Shown here piece after piece: positions 27,995 to 36,864 of a stretch of 64,000 bases of DNA. The translations under genes were made by a program, and so were the position numbers. Positions within the stretch are counted from its first letter, which is position 1. The number at the start of each line of letters is the position of its first letter. The stretch is taken from the NCBI RefSeq assembly GCF_900582625.1, contig NZ_UTIQ01000072.1, forward strand, positions 212,047-276,046. The letters run 5' to 3'. Below the pieces are notes generated by a model. That model worked only from the letters and a program-made list of their open reading frames with translations. It did not search any database and was not told the DNA's origin. The DNA is from Pseudomonas viridiflava. GTDB lineage: Bacteria; Pseudomonadota; Gammaproteobacteria; Pseudomonadales; Pseudomonadaceae.

Positions 27995-29430
27995 TGAGCA
28001 TGAATCTGGTAACGACCCTGTATCTGATCGCTTCGATCTGCTTTATCCAAGCGCTCAAGGGCCTGTCGCACCCGACTACTTCGCGTCGCGGTAACTTCTT
28101 CGGCATGCTCGGTATGGCCCTGGCCGTACTGACCACCGTGGGCTTGATCTACAAGCTGGGGGCCGACATCGCCACCCAAGGCATCGGTTACGTCATCGTT
28201 GGCTTGCTGGTCGGCGGCACCGCCGGCTCGATCATGGCCAAGCGCGTTGAAATGACCAAAATGCCGGAGCTGGTTGCCTTCATGCACAGCATGATCGGCC
28301 TGGCGGCGGTGTTCATTGCCATTGCTGCTGTGGTTGAGCCGCAGTCGCTGGGTATCGTCAAACAACTGGGCGACGCCATTCCGGCCGGTAACCGTTTGGA
28401 GCTGTTCCTCGGCGCGGCCATCGGTGCGATTACTTTCTCCGGTTCCGTCATCGCCTTCGGCAAGCTCTCGGGCAAATACAAGTTCCGTCTGTTCCAGGGC
28501 GCGCCGGTGGTGTTTGCTGGCCAGCACAAACTCAACCTGATTCTGGGTCTGAGCACGCTGGGGCTGGGTCTGTTCTTTATGTTCACCGGCAACCTGACCG
28601 CATTCGCTGTGATGCTGGCGCTGGCGTTCATTCTGGGTGTGCTGATCATCATCCCGATTGGTGGCGCCGACATGCCGGTAGTCGTTTCGATGCTCAACAG
28701 CTATTCGGGCTGGGCGGCGGCCGGTATCGGTTTCTCGCTGAATAACTCGATGCTGATCATTGCCGGTTCGCTGGTGGGTTCGAGCGGCGCGATCCTCTCG
28801 TACATCATGTGCAAGGCGATGAACCGTTCGTTCTTCAACGTGATTGGCGGCGGCTTCGGCGGCGCGACCGACGCGGCAGCCACAGGCGGTTCGAAAGAAG
28901 CGCGTCCGGTGAAATCCGGTTCGGCTGATGACGCCACCTTCCTGCTCACCAACGCCGACACCGTGATCATCGTTCCCGGCTACGGCCTGGCGGTGGCCCG
29001 TGCTCAGCACGCGCTGAAAGAGCTGACCGAGAAGCTGACGCACCGTGGCGTGACCGTGAAGTACGCGATTCACCCGGTTGCCGGTCGTATGCCTGGCCAC
29101 ATGAACGTACTGCTGGCCGAGGCCGAAGTGCCATACGACCAGGTGTTCGAGATGGAAGACATCAACTCCGAGTTTGGTCAGGCCGACGTGGTGCTGGTGT
29201 TGGGCGCCAACGACGTGGTCAACCCGGCGGCGAAGAACGATCCGAATTCGCCGATTGCCGGCATGCCAATTCTGGAAGCGTTCAAAGCCAAAACCATCAT
29301 CGTCAACAAGCGTTCGATGGCCAGCGGCTATGCCGGTCTGGACAACGAACTGTTCTACTTGGACAAGACCATGATGGTGTTCGGCGACGCGAAGAAAGTA
29401 ATCGAAGATATGGTTAAAGCGGTCGAATAA
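27994..29430 (+). CDS. pntB: Transhydrogenase beta subunit
   Basis: 478 residues. About nine membrane helices in the first 265 residues (including GADMPVVVSMLNSYSGWAAAG), then the NADP(H)-binding domain III with VIIVPGYGLAVARAQHALKEL, AIHPVAGRMPGHMNVLLAEA, NDVVNPAAKNDPNSPIAGMPILE and the closing KRSMASGYAGLDNELFY. Completes the three-gene pnt operon; a terminator follows. Confidence 0.96.
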   Translation: MSMNLVTTLYLIASICFIQALKGLSHPTTSRRGNFFGMLGMALAVLTTVGLIYKLGADIATQGIGYVIVGLLVGGTAGSIMAKRVEMTKMPELVAFMHSMIGLAAVFIAIAAVVEPQSLGIVKQLGDAIPAGNRLELFLGAAIGAITFSGSVIAFGKLSGKYKFRLFQGAPVVFAGQHKLNLILGLSTLGLGLFFMFTGNLTAFAVMLALAFILGVLIIIPIGGADMPVVVSMLNSYSGWAAAGIGFSLNNSMLIIAGSLVGSSGAILSYIMCKAMNRSFFNVIGGGFGGATDAAATGGSKEARPVKSGSADDATFLLTNADTVIIVPGYGLAVARAQHALKELTEKLTHRGVTVKYAIHPVAGRMPGHMNVLLAEAEVPYDQVFEMEDINSEFGQADVVLVLGANDVVNPAAKNDPNSPIAGMPILEAFKAKTIIVNKRSMASGYAGLDNELFYLDKTMMVFGDAKKVIEDMVKAVE

Positions 29431-29453
29431 GAACCGCGCAGTGAAACCCTTAA

Positions 29454-29479
29454 GCCCCGGCCCACGCGCCGGGGTTTTT
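29454..29479 (+). terminator. Terminator of the pnt operon
   Basis: CCCCGG (29455-29460) pairs with CCGGGG (29469-29474), followed by TTTTTC, 24 bases after the pntB stop. Confidence 0.87.
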
Positions 29480-29501
29480 CATTTCCGGGCCCGGTTAACG
29501 G

Positions 29502-29741
29502 CTAGCGCTGATGGCGGTCGGAATGACGAAGCAGCCCCAGCAACGCTGCGATCAGAAAAACTGAAAAGGCCAGCAGCAGCGCCAGCTTGCCGCCGCCCTG
29601 ATAAACGAACGCGGCGTCGTGGCAATGCTGAGTGGCCACATCGACACAATCGGCCGTGCGCCGATGCACCACCAGCAACGCTGCCGCCAAGGCCATCAGC
29701 AGCACGCCCGCCACCACCAACATCACTTCAACTTTGCTCAT
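29502..29741 (-). CDS. Small two-helix membrane protein, unknown function
   Basis: 79 residues from the ATG at 29741, which has a good ribosome site (AGGAG nine bases upstream); this favours a real gene over a longer shadow frame. Two membrane helices (VMLVVAGVLLMALAAALLVV and LALLLAFSVFLIAALLGLL) flank a loop with two cysteines (TADCVDVATQHCHDAA). I do not recognise the family. It is convergent with pntB and divergent from the lemA gene. Confidence 0.65.
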   Translation of the reverse strand: MSKVEVMLVVAGVLLMALAAALLVVHRRTADCVDVATQHCHDAAFVYQGGGKLALLLAFSVFLIAALLGLLRHSDRHQR

Positions 29742-29931
29742 CGTAGTTGCTCTCCTGTGTCCGCTCGACGCGTGAAATTTCAGGAGCAAGACCGTACGGA
29801 CAAGGCCAAGACGAGGCGTTACGACGCGGAGCGCCATGGCGTAGGTCGATTCGTAAATCCAGCGACTGCGCTCGTTTTTGCAGTAGGATCGCCAGCCAGA
29901 TACGCGCCAGCGCGCAACGAGGAATGAGGCA

Positions 29932-30498
29932 ATGCAGGGAACGATGATGTGGGCCGTAATCGCGGCGCTGGGGGTGTTGGCCGCAGGCGTGATTTACGGC
30001 TACAACCGCCTGGTATTCAACCGGGCTCGGGTGGCCGCCGCGTGGAGCGACATTGACGTGCAACTCAAACGCCGCTCCAGCCTGATTCCGCAATTGGTCG
30101 ACTGCGTAAAACGCTTTATGGCCTACGAGAGCGGCACCCTAGCCGCCCTCACCGAGCAGCGCAGCCAGGCGCAACGCGCCGAGACCGCTGGCGCCCCGGA
30201 GCGTGGCGCGGCGGAGAGCCAGGTGTCGGCCACGCTCAAGCAGGTGTTTGCCCGCGCCGAGGCGTATCCCGATCTCAAGGCCGACGCCGTATTTTTGGAA
30301 TTGCAGCGCAGCCTCAGCGAAGTGGAAGAGCACATTCAAATGGCCCGCCGCTACTACAACGGCGCGGTGCGCGAATTGAATGTGTTGGTGGAGTCGGTGC
30401 CCAGCAATGTGATCGCCAAGGCATTCGGTTTTACCGGCGCCGCGTATTTTTCGTTGGACGACGCCAGCCAGGCCCAGCCGCCAAAAATGGAGTTTTGA
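29932..30498 (+). CDS. lemA: LemA family protein
   Basis: 188 residues. One N-terminal membrane helix (about 6-24), then the LemA core: YNRLVFNRARVAAAWSDIDVQLKRRSSLIPQLVDCVKRF, LKADAVFLELQRSLSEVEEHIQMARRYYNGAVRELN and SVPSNVIAKAFGFTGAAYF. The start could also be the ATG at 29944. One base separates it from the DUF2207 gene, so they form a pair; LemA genes often sit beside such membrane proteins with glycine-rich tails. Role unknown. Confidence 0.92.
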   Translation: MQGTMMWAVIAALGVLAAGVIYGYNRLVFNRARVAAAWSDIDVQLKRRSSLIPQLVDCVKRFMAYESGTLAALTEQRSQAQRAETAGAPERGAAESQVSATLKQVFARAEAYPDLKADAVFLELQRSLSEVEEHIQMARRYYNGAVRELNVLVESVPSNVIAKAFGFTGAAYFSLDDASQAQPPKMEF

Positions 30499-30499
30499 T

Positions 30500-32512
30500 A
30501 TGCCTGCCCGCCTGTTGCGCGCACTCGCACTGAGTTGCTGCCTGCTGCCCTTGAGCCCGTTGTTCGCCGCTGACGAGGGGGTCGACACGATTGTTGTCGA
30601 CGCCGAGCAAGAGGTATCGGCGCAAAGCCTTTTCGACAGCAGCTCGCGCGTCGACAAAGAGCGCATCGATCATTTCGACATCACCGTCAAGGTCGAGCCC
30701 AGCGGCAACCTGCTGATCACCGAGCGCATCCAAGTGACCGCCACGGGCGACGAAATTCGCCACGGCATTTACCGCGACATTCCCACCACCTACAGCTTGC
30801 CAATGGAGCTGGTGCGCAAAACGCCCGTGGACCTGCTGAGCGTGACGCGCGACGGCGTCAGCGAGCCGTTTAAAAAAGAGCGCCAGCGCTGGGGCGTGCG
30901 TTATTACCTGGGTTCGCCGGAGGAATATGTCGAGCCCGGCCAGCACGTGTACGAGCTGCAATACCGCATGGATGGCCAGTTGCATTTCACCGCCGAGAAG
31001 GACGAGCTGTATTGGAACCTCACCGGCAATCAGTGGAAGTTTCCGATCATGCGGGCCACCGCCACGGTCGAACTGCCTGAAGGCGCGCGTATCGATCAGT
31101 TGACGGGTTACACCGGCTACACCGGCAACCGCTCCGGCCGCGCTTATGAAGTGGTGAGCCAGCGCGACAACGTGGTCAAGTTGGCGACCACCCAGCCGCT
31201 CGCGGCTGAAGAGGGGTTTACCGTCGCGCTGGATTGGCAAGCGGGCCTGGTGAAGCGCCCCAATGCGTTCATGCGCGCGGCCAGATTGGTGTGGGACAAC
31301 CTCAACGTGCTCATCGCCGTGCTCGCTGCGCTGGGGCTGTTTGCCTACTACTACCGCTGGTGGAACAAGGTCGGCCGCGACCCCGCCAAGGGCATCATCG
31401 TGCCCCGCTATGACGCGCCTAAAGGCCTCAGCCCGGCCGGTGCCGGCTACGTTTGGAACAAAGGCTTCAGCAACGACTTCAGCAACCTCGAAGCCATGAC
31501 CATCACCGTGACGGACCTGGCGCGGCGCAAGGTGCTGAGCATTGCCGACTCGCCCACCGGCCGCGCGTTTATTGTCAGCAAAGGAGAGCTGGATGCGCAG
31601 GCGCAGCCCCACGAGCAGGCGCTGTTCGACAAGCTGTTTGACGGCGGAGCGAAGAAGATTCGTGTTGGTGAGAAGTACGTCAGAGCCTTGAGCAATGCGC
31701 TGGATGCCCACAGCGAAAAGCTCCGCGAATGGGGCGACACGCTGTTCAGCAAAAACCGCAAACCGTGGTGGCTCGGCTTGTTGGGCGCCCTGCTAGCGTT
31801 TGTGGCGATGGGGCTGCTCGGCGACCCGGTGGTGCTGTTCAGTATTTTTCCGATCGTGCTGATTTCCGTCGGTGTCGGCTTGAGCGTTTGGGGTTGGCGC
31901 ATGCTGACGGGCACGCCCCGCCAATTCATCGGCGTGGTGCCGCTGCTGTTCGGTTTGCCATTTGGCTTTGGCGGTTTGAGCCTGCTGGTGCTGATGTTCA
32001 ACACCACCTCGCCCATCGCCACGGTCAGCGTGGTGACGATGCTGGTGTTGATCGTACTGTTCCGAGGTTGGCTGGAAGCGCCGACCCTAGAAGGGCGCGC
32101 CACACTCGATGCATTGGAAGGCTACCGCGACTACCTGCAACTGGCCGAAAGCGACAGCCTGGCCCGCGCCGCCGATGCGCCAGCCATGAGCATCGCCTTG
32201 TACGAGCGACACCTGCCGTACGCCATGGCGCTGGGCGTGGAAGAACAATGGACCGCGCGCCTGAGCGCCGCGATCGAAAGCGGCGCCGTGCAATGGAGTG
32301 AGCCGACCTATCAGCCGGCGTGGTACCGCGACAGCAGCCGCTTTACCACGCCTGCGGCCATGACCAGCGCCCTGCTCGCCGCCGCCAGCAGCGCCTCGAC
32401 ACCGCCGCCGAGCCCGTCTTCTGGTTCGAGCTCAAGCTCGGGCAGCAGCAGTTCTTCCGGCGGCGGATCGTCAGGTGGCGGCGGTGGGGGTGGCGGTGGC
32501 GGTGGGTGGTAA
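30500..32512 (+). CDS. DUF2207 predicted membrane protein with poly-glycine tail
   Basis: 670 residues. Signal peptide to about residue 23. Extracytoplasmic DUF2207 domain (ITVKVEPSGNLLITERIQV, RHGIYRDIPTTY, YELQYRMDGQ, ELYWNLTGNQW). A membrane helix near 268-285 is followed by a cytoplasmic stretch (GLSPAGAGYVWNKGF), then further helices near 430-475 and 487-525. The C-terminal region is Ser/Pro-rich and ends in a run of glycines plus Trp, a hallmark of this family. Co-transcribed with lemA; function not established. Confidence 0.88.
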   Translation: MPARLLRALALSCCLLPLSPLFAADEGVDTIVVDAEQEVSAQSLFDSSSRVDKERIDHFDITVKVEPSGNLLITERIQVTATGDEIRHGIYRDIPTTYSLPMELVRKTPVDLLSVTRDGVSEPFKKERQRWGVRYYLGSPEEYVEPGQHVYELQYRMDGQLHFTAEKDELYWNLTGNQWKFPIMRATATVELPEGARIDQLTGYTGYTGNRSGRAYEVVSQRDNVVKLATTQPLAAEEGFTVALDWQAGLVKRPNAFMRAARLVWDNLNVLIAVLAALGLFAYYYRWWNKVGRDPAKGIIVPRYDAPKGLSPAGAGYVWNKGFSNDFSNLEAMTITVTDLARRKVLSIADSPTGRAFIVSKGELDAQAQPHEQALFDKLFDGGAKKIRVGEKYVRALSNALDAHSEKLREWGDTLFSKNRKPWWLGLLGALLAFVAMGLLGDPVVLFSIFPIVLISVGVGLSVWGWRMLTGTPRQFIGVVPLLFGLPFGFGGLSLLVLMFNTTSPIATVSVVTMLVLIVLFRGWLEAPTLEGRATLDALEGYRDYLQLAESDSLARAADAPAMSIALYERHLPYAMALGVEEQWTARLSAAIESGAVQWSEPTYQPAWYRDSSRFTTPAAMTSALLAAASSASTPPPSPSSGSSSSSGSSSSSGGGSSGGGGGGGGGGGW

Positions 32513-32530
32513 ATAGCGGGCGGCTAACCT

Positions 32531-32765
32531 GTAGGAGCGGCTTTAGCCGCGAGCTTTTGATCTCAGCCCAGGTATCGCCATTTCCAGGCCCGGCCAATCG
32601 CGGCTAAAGCCGCTCCTACAGAATTCCGCTGTCCTGTAGGAGCGGCTTTAGCCGCGAGCTCTTGATCTCAGCTCAGACAACGCCGTTTCCAGGCCCGGCC
32701 AATCGCGGCTAAAGCCGCTCCTACAGAATTCCGGTGTTCTGTAGGAGCGAGCTTGCTCGCGAAGC
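32531..32765. repeat. Tandem REP array: two 105-bp units plus one variant REP
   Basis: Each unit is a facing REP pair (GTAGGAGCGGCTTTAGCCGCG ... CGCGGCTAAAGCCGCTCCTAC). Unit 1 is 32531-32620 and unit 2 is 32636-32725, with a similar interior (TTTCCAGGCCCGGCCAATCG in both), giving a 105-bp period. A third element at 32741-32765 has a different head (GGAGCGAGCTTGCTCGCGA) and overlaps the end of the chemoreceptor transcript. Confidence 0.93.
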
Positions 32766-32772
32766 TTTTGCT

Positions 32773-34713
32773 TTATACCCGAAAGCGCTGCACCAGACTT
32801 TGCAGATGCCCACCCAGGCGCGCCAGTTCAACACTCGAGGCGGCGGTTTCTTCGCTGGCGGCGGCGGTTTGTTCGGAGACGTCACGCACGTTCAATACGC
32901 TGCGGTTGATCTCTTCAGCCACGGCGGTTTGCTCTTCGGCAGCGGTGGCAATTTGCAGGTTCATGGCCTGAATTGCCGATACCGTACGGGTGATGCTGCC
33001 CAAGGCATCGCCGGCGCTGCGGGTCAGTTGCACGCTGCTGTCGGTGAGCTCGCGGCTGCTTTCCAAGGTGCTCGCCACTTGCTGGGTGCCGCTTTGCAGG
33101 CCGCTGATCAAGTCTTCAATTTCTTCGGTGGACTGCTGCGTGCGTTGCGCCAGGCTGCGCACTTCATCGGCGACCACGGCGAAGCCTCGGCCGGCTTCAC
33201 CGGCACGGGCGGCCTCGATGGCGGCGTTCAGCGCCAGCAGGTTGGTTTGTTGGGCCACGGATTTGATCACGTCGAGCACGCTGCCGATTTTGTCGCTTTC
33301 GCGCTTGAGCTCGTTCATGGCATCGGTGGAGTCGCCCACGGCCACAGCAAGGCGCTCGATCTGCGCCACGGCTTCGCCGACAACCCGATCGCCGTCACGG
33401 GCCTGCAAGTCCGCCGCTTTGGCCGCTTCGGAGGCCTCTTCAGCGTTACGCGCCACTTCCTGCACGGTGGCGGTCATTTCGTGCATGGCGGTGGCGACCT
33501 GGTCGGTCTCGATCTTCTGATTGTTTACGCCGGCGCTGGTTTGTTCAGTCACGGCAGATAGCTGCTCTGCCGCGCTGGCGATTTGCGTAACGCCATCGCG
33601 AATGCCGCCAATCAATTCACGCAGGCCCAGCGTCATGTTTTGCATGCTGGTTTGCAGCTGACCCAGCTCGTCACCGCGACGGGTTTCGATGTCGTGGCTA
33701 AGGTCGCCCGACGCGATGCGTTCCACACGGCGCAGCACGGTTTGCAACGGGCCGACAATTTGCCGGGTGATAAACAACGCAGCGATCAGGCCCAGCACTA
33801 CTGCAATCAACGAGGCCACCAGCAGCACAATTTTCGCCTCGGCTTCTTCCTTGTCGCGCTTGGTGTTCTGACTCACGGTGAGCTGCGCGCAGGCGTCGAA
33901 AATCTGTTTGATCTGGACATCCAGAATGGTTTGCGCCGCCGCGATATTGGCCAGCGCCGTAGCGAACTGACCGACCGTAGCGCGGTAACCGTTCAGTGCG
34001 TCGGCGGCTTTTTGCAAGCCGGCGGCCTGCTCGCTGGAGACTTTGTCCGAGAGCGTTTTGAGATTACCGAGTGCCTGATCAATCGCGGCGAGCGCCGGCT
34101 GTTGCAGCTCAACCCGGCCGCTATAAGTGAAGCCGCGCAGCTCGAAACGTGCGGTTTGAATCAAGCTGTTCTGCGCGATCAGGGCGTCGAGCACTTGTTG
34201 ATGCTGCTCGGCATTTTCTTCGCCGACGGTCTCGGCACGAACCGCCGTCGAAACGTTGCCCACTTCCGCGACTGCCGCGTCGGCGAACTTGCCGAATTGG
34301 CCGCGCAAGGCTTCGCGGGTAGCGACGGCCTGGGTCATCTGGTTGAACGCCTGGCGGTACTGGCTGCTGGCATCCCCCGCCTGCTTCAACAGAACCAAGT
34401 CGTTCGGCGATTTCATGATTTGGTTGCCGCTCTGAACGCCGGCGTCGAATTTGTCGAGATTGTCGACCACGGCGGCGTTATGGGCGGCGTCGCTGTTTTG
34501 CGCGTAGGTCAGGCGAGCAATACGCACGTCGCGGGCAATGGCGCCCAGTTTAGAAATGGCCGCCAGCTTGTCGCCGCGCTCGAGCACCGAGCTCAACCCC
34601 AGCCAACCGGCCAGCGTGATTAACAGCGTCAGCAGCAGCACCGATGCAAAACCAAGGGCCAGTTTTGCGCCGACACTGATATTGCTCAGCGCCTGAGTAA
34701 GCCATCCAAACAT
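32773..34713 (-). CDS. Methyl-accepting chemotaxis protein with long helical sensor domain
   Basis: 646 residues from the ATG at 34713 (GGAGA six bases upstream). TM1 about 16-38; a periplasmic all-helical domain of about 260 residues (43-303), the size of the helical bimodular (HBM) class rather than a 150-residue four-helix bundle; TM2 about 304-326; HAMP; then the signalling hairpin with the invariant tip around [37 protein letters not shown]. No CheR-binding pentapeptide at the C-terminus. It stands divergent from aroQ across a region with both shared motifs, so a quinate, shikimate or aromatic acid ligand is a reasonable inference. Confidence 0.92.
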   Translation of the reverse strand: MFGWLTQALSNISVGAKLALGFASVLLLTLLITLAGWLGLSSVLERGDKLAAISKLGAIARDVRIARLTYAQNSDAAHNAAVVDNLDKFDAGVQSGNQIMKSPNDLVLLKQAGDASSQYRQAFNQMTQAVATREALRGQFGKFADAAVAEVGNVSTAVRAETVGEENAEQHQQVLDALIAQNSLIQTARFELRGFTYSGRVELQQPALAAIDQALGNLKTLSDKVSSEQAAGLQKAADALNGYRATVGQFATALANIAAAQTILDVQIKQIFDACAQLTVSQNTKRDKEEAEAKIVLLVASLIAVVLGLIAALFITRQIVGPLQTVLRRVERIASGDLSHDIETRRGDELGQLQTSMQNMTLGLRELIGGIRDGVTQIASAAEQLSAVTEQTSAGVNNQKIETDQVATAMHEMTATVQEVARNAEEASEAAKAADLQARDGDRVVGEAVAQIERLAVAVGDSTDAMNELKRESDKIGSVLDVIKSVAQQTNLLALNAAIEAARAGEAGRGFAVVADEVRSLAQRTQQSTEEIEDLISGLQSGTQQVASTLESSRELTDSSVQLTRSAGDALGSITRTVSAIQAMNLQIATAAEEQTAVAEEINRSVLNVRDVSEQTAAASEETAASSVELARLGGHLQSLVQRFRV

Positions 34714-34857
34714 GGGAGTCTCCAGAAAAACGAGGCAGAGGCGGCCAGCTCTATCGGCTGGCTCCTGCGCAATATATCGACTTATCCGACACAACCTTAA
34801 GGAACATTTGGCGCCCTGATACCGCGTCGGCGGCGGATGCACGTTCGGAACAAAACT

Positions 34858-34913
34858 GGTCGATTATCGAACGTCCTACAAACAGCCCATTGACCGAATT
34901 AACCAGTTAGTAC
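34858..34913. promoter_or_regulatory. Composite operator between chemoreceptor and aroQ
   Basis: GGTCGATTATCGAAC at 34858-34872 (reverse of GTTCGATAATCGACC) and TAACCAGTTAGTAC at 34900-34913 (reverse of GTACTAACTGGTTA). Both recur at 42185-42220 and 44969-45003. The first resembles the IclR-type PcaR site of P. putida; the second is a candidate site for the TetR regulator of this cluster. The assignments are inferred. Confidence 0.65.
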
Positions 34914-34978
34914 ATTTTCTCCTACACGCTTTTGGCCGCTCGCCTGCCAGAACAACAATAAGAAATGGAGAACGCTTT

Positions 34979-35419
34979 ATGCCCCGTACCGTGCTGGTGC
35001 TTAACGGCCCCAATCTCAATATGCTCGGCACCCGCGAACCGGCCACCTACGGCCACGAAACCCTCGCCGATATTGCTGAACTGTGCCGCCGTACCGGCAG
35101 CGCCCTGGACCTCAGCGTCGAGTTCGAACAAACCAATCACGAAGGCCAGTTGATCGACTGGATCCACCAGGCTCGCGGCCGCTGCGCCGCCATCGTGATT
35201 AACCCGGGCGCCTGGACGCATACCTCGGTCGCCATTCGCGACGCTTTGGTCGCCAGCGAATTGCCGGTGATCGAAGTACACCTCTCCAACGTGCACAAGC
35301 GCGAAGAATTCCGTCACCACTCGTACGTGTCCGGCATCGCCGTCGCCGTGCTCGCCGGTTTCGGCAGCAACGGCTATCGCATGGCTGTTGAACACGTTGC
35401 TCATCTGCTCAAGGCCTGA
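34979..35419 (+). CDS. aroQ: Type II 3-dehydroquinate dehydratase (catabolic copy)
   Basis: 146 residues, normal type II length. [21 protein letters not shown] carries the catalytic Arg and Tyr; [34 protein letters not shown] and [17 protein letters not shown] complete the active site. Dehydrates 3-dehydroquinate to 3-dehydroshikimate. Position next to a shikimate/quinate dehydrogenase and quiC marks it as the quinate-degradation copy. GGAG lies eight bases before the ATG; the next gene starts 2 bases after the stop. Confidence 0.95.
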   Translation: MPRTVLVLNGPNLNMLGTREPATYGHETLADIAELCRRTGSALDLSVEFEQTNHEGQLIDWIHQARGRCAAIVINPGAWTHTSVAIRDALVASELPVIEVHLSNVHKREEFRHHSYVSGIAVAVLAGFGSNGYRMAVEHVAHLLKA

Positions 35420-35421
35420 CC

Positions 35422-36276
35422 ATGTCCCGCACCCGCAGCATTCTGGCCGGCCTGATTGGCGCCGGCATTCAGGCCTCGCGCACGCCGGCCTTGCACGAGC
35501 ATGAAGGCGACGCTCAGGGCATTCGCTACCTGTATCGCCTGATCGACATCGACGCCCTGAAGATGGGCCTCGACGACCTGCCCGCCCTGCTCGACGCCGC
35601 CCAGCACACCGGCTTCACCGGCCTGAACATCACCTTCCCGTGCAAGCAGGCGGTGATCCCGTTGCTCGATGAGTTGTCGCCGGAAGCGCGCGGCATCGGC
35701 GCGGTGAATACCGTGGTGTTTGAGGACGGCAAGCGCATCGGCCATAACACCGACTGCCTCGGTTTCGCCGAAGGCTTCCGCCGTGGGCTGAGCGATGTGG
35801 CCCGCGCGCAAGTGGTGCAGATGGGCGCAGGCGGTGCCGGCGCAGCGGTGGCCCATGCTTTGTTGATTGAAGGCGTTGAGCGGTTAACTATTTTCGACGT
35901 AGACGCCGGCCGCGCCAGCGACCTGGCGGCGAACCTCAACGCGCATTTCCCAGGCAACCGCGCGAGCGCCGGCACCGACCTGGCAGCCGCCATGGCGAGC
36001 GCCGACGGCCTGGTGAACACCACGCCGATGGGCATGGCCAAACTGCCCGGTATGCCGGTGCCCAAAGCCCTGCTGCGTGCACCGATGTGGGTGGCGGAAA
36101 TTGTGTATTTCCCCTTGGAAACCGAACTGCTGCGCGAGGCCCGCGCCCTGGGTTGTCGCACGCTCGACGGCGGCACCATGGCGGTGTTCCAGGCAGTAAA
36201 AGCTTTTGAATTGTTCAGCGGCGCAGCGGCAGACGCCGCCCGTATGCAGGCGCATTTTTCGGCGATGGGCGCTTAA
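35422..36276 (+). CDS. Shikimate/quinate dehydrogenase, AroE family (probably NAD-linked)
   Basis: 284 residues. Substrate domain: GAGIQASRTPALHEHEG, where the usual AroE S-x-S pair reads S-x-T (SRT), then the catalytic Lys in LNITFPCKQAVIPLLDEL and the Asp in GHNTDCLGF. Cofactor domain: QMGAGGAGAAVAHAL; the next strand ends IFDVDAGRA instead of the NRT motif of NADP enzymes, which suggests NAD. SRT and the acidic residue fit the catabolic quinate/shikimate dehydrogenase subfamily. It would oxidise quinate and/or shikimate to 3-dehydroquinate and 3-dehydroshikimate. Confidence 0.87.
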   Translation: MSRTRSILAGLIGAGIQASRTPALHEHEGDAQGIRYLYRLIDIDALKMGLDDLPALLDAAQHTGFTGLNITFPCKQAVIPLLDELSPEARGIGAVNTVVFEDGKRIGHNTDCLGFAEGFRRGLSDVARAQVVQMGAGGAGAAVAHALLIEGVERLTIFDVDAGRASDLAANLNAHFPGNRASAGTDLAAAMASADGLVNTTPMGMAKLPGMPVPKALLRAPMWVAEIVYFPLETELLREARALGCRTLDGGTMAVFQAVKAFELFSGAAADAARMQAHFSAMGA

Positions 36277-36339
36277 CGATCACGACCAAACGACACCCTT
36301 AACATGGCGCCCAGCGTTGGCGCTTACGAGATCACAACA

Positions 36340-36864
36340 ATGACAAAAATGATCGATCTGTATTTCCGCTTTCTGAAGCTGATCGTCGTGCTGTGCATGC
36401 TGGGCATGGTGCTCATGGTGTTCGGCAACGTGGTCATGCGGTACGCCTTCAACTCGGGCATCACCGTGTCGGAAGAACTGTCGCGCTGGCTGTTTGTGCT
36501 GATGGTGTTCCTCGGCTCGCTGATCGCCCTGCGCGAACGCAGCCACCTGGGCCTCGACCTGCTGATCAAGAAGCTGCCGCCGGTGGGCCGCAATCTGTGC
36601 CTGGCGCTCGGCCATTTGCTGATGCTGTTTATCGCCTGGCTGGTGCTTAGCGGCAGTTGGCAACAGGCGCGCATCAACCTCGATGTGGTCGCCCCCGCCT
36701 CGGGCCTATCGATGGCCTGGTTCTACGGCATCGGCGTGCTGTTCGGCCTTACTGCCATTCCGGTGATTGCCGGCGAGCTGGTGCTGGCCCTGCGCGGTCG
36801 GTTGCCGCAAGGCAAGGCCGGCGTCGAATCGGTGCACCTGCCAAGCACTGAGGGGAACCGCTGA
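36340..36864 (+). CDS. TRAP transporter small membrane subunit (DctQ type)
   Basis: 174 residues from the ATG at 36340 (MTKMIDLYFRFLK). Four membrane helices with the DctQ features MVFGNVVMRYAFNSGITVSEELSRWLFVLMVFLGS and ALRERSHLGLDLLI. Overlaps the large subunit gene by one base. Placed between the dehydrogenase and the TetR gene, so uptake of quinate, shikimate or dehydroshikimate is likely. Confidence 0.9.
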   Translation: MTKMIDLYFRFLKLIVVLCMLGMVLMVFGNVVMRYAFNSGITVSEELSRWLFVLMVFLGSLIALRERSHLGLDLLIKKLPPVGRNLCLALGHLLMLFIAWLVLSGSWQQARINLDVVAPASGLSMAWFYGIGVLFGLTAIPVIAGELVLALRGRLPQGKAGVESVHLPSTEGNR

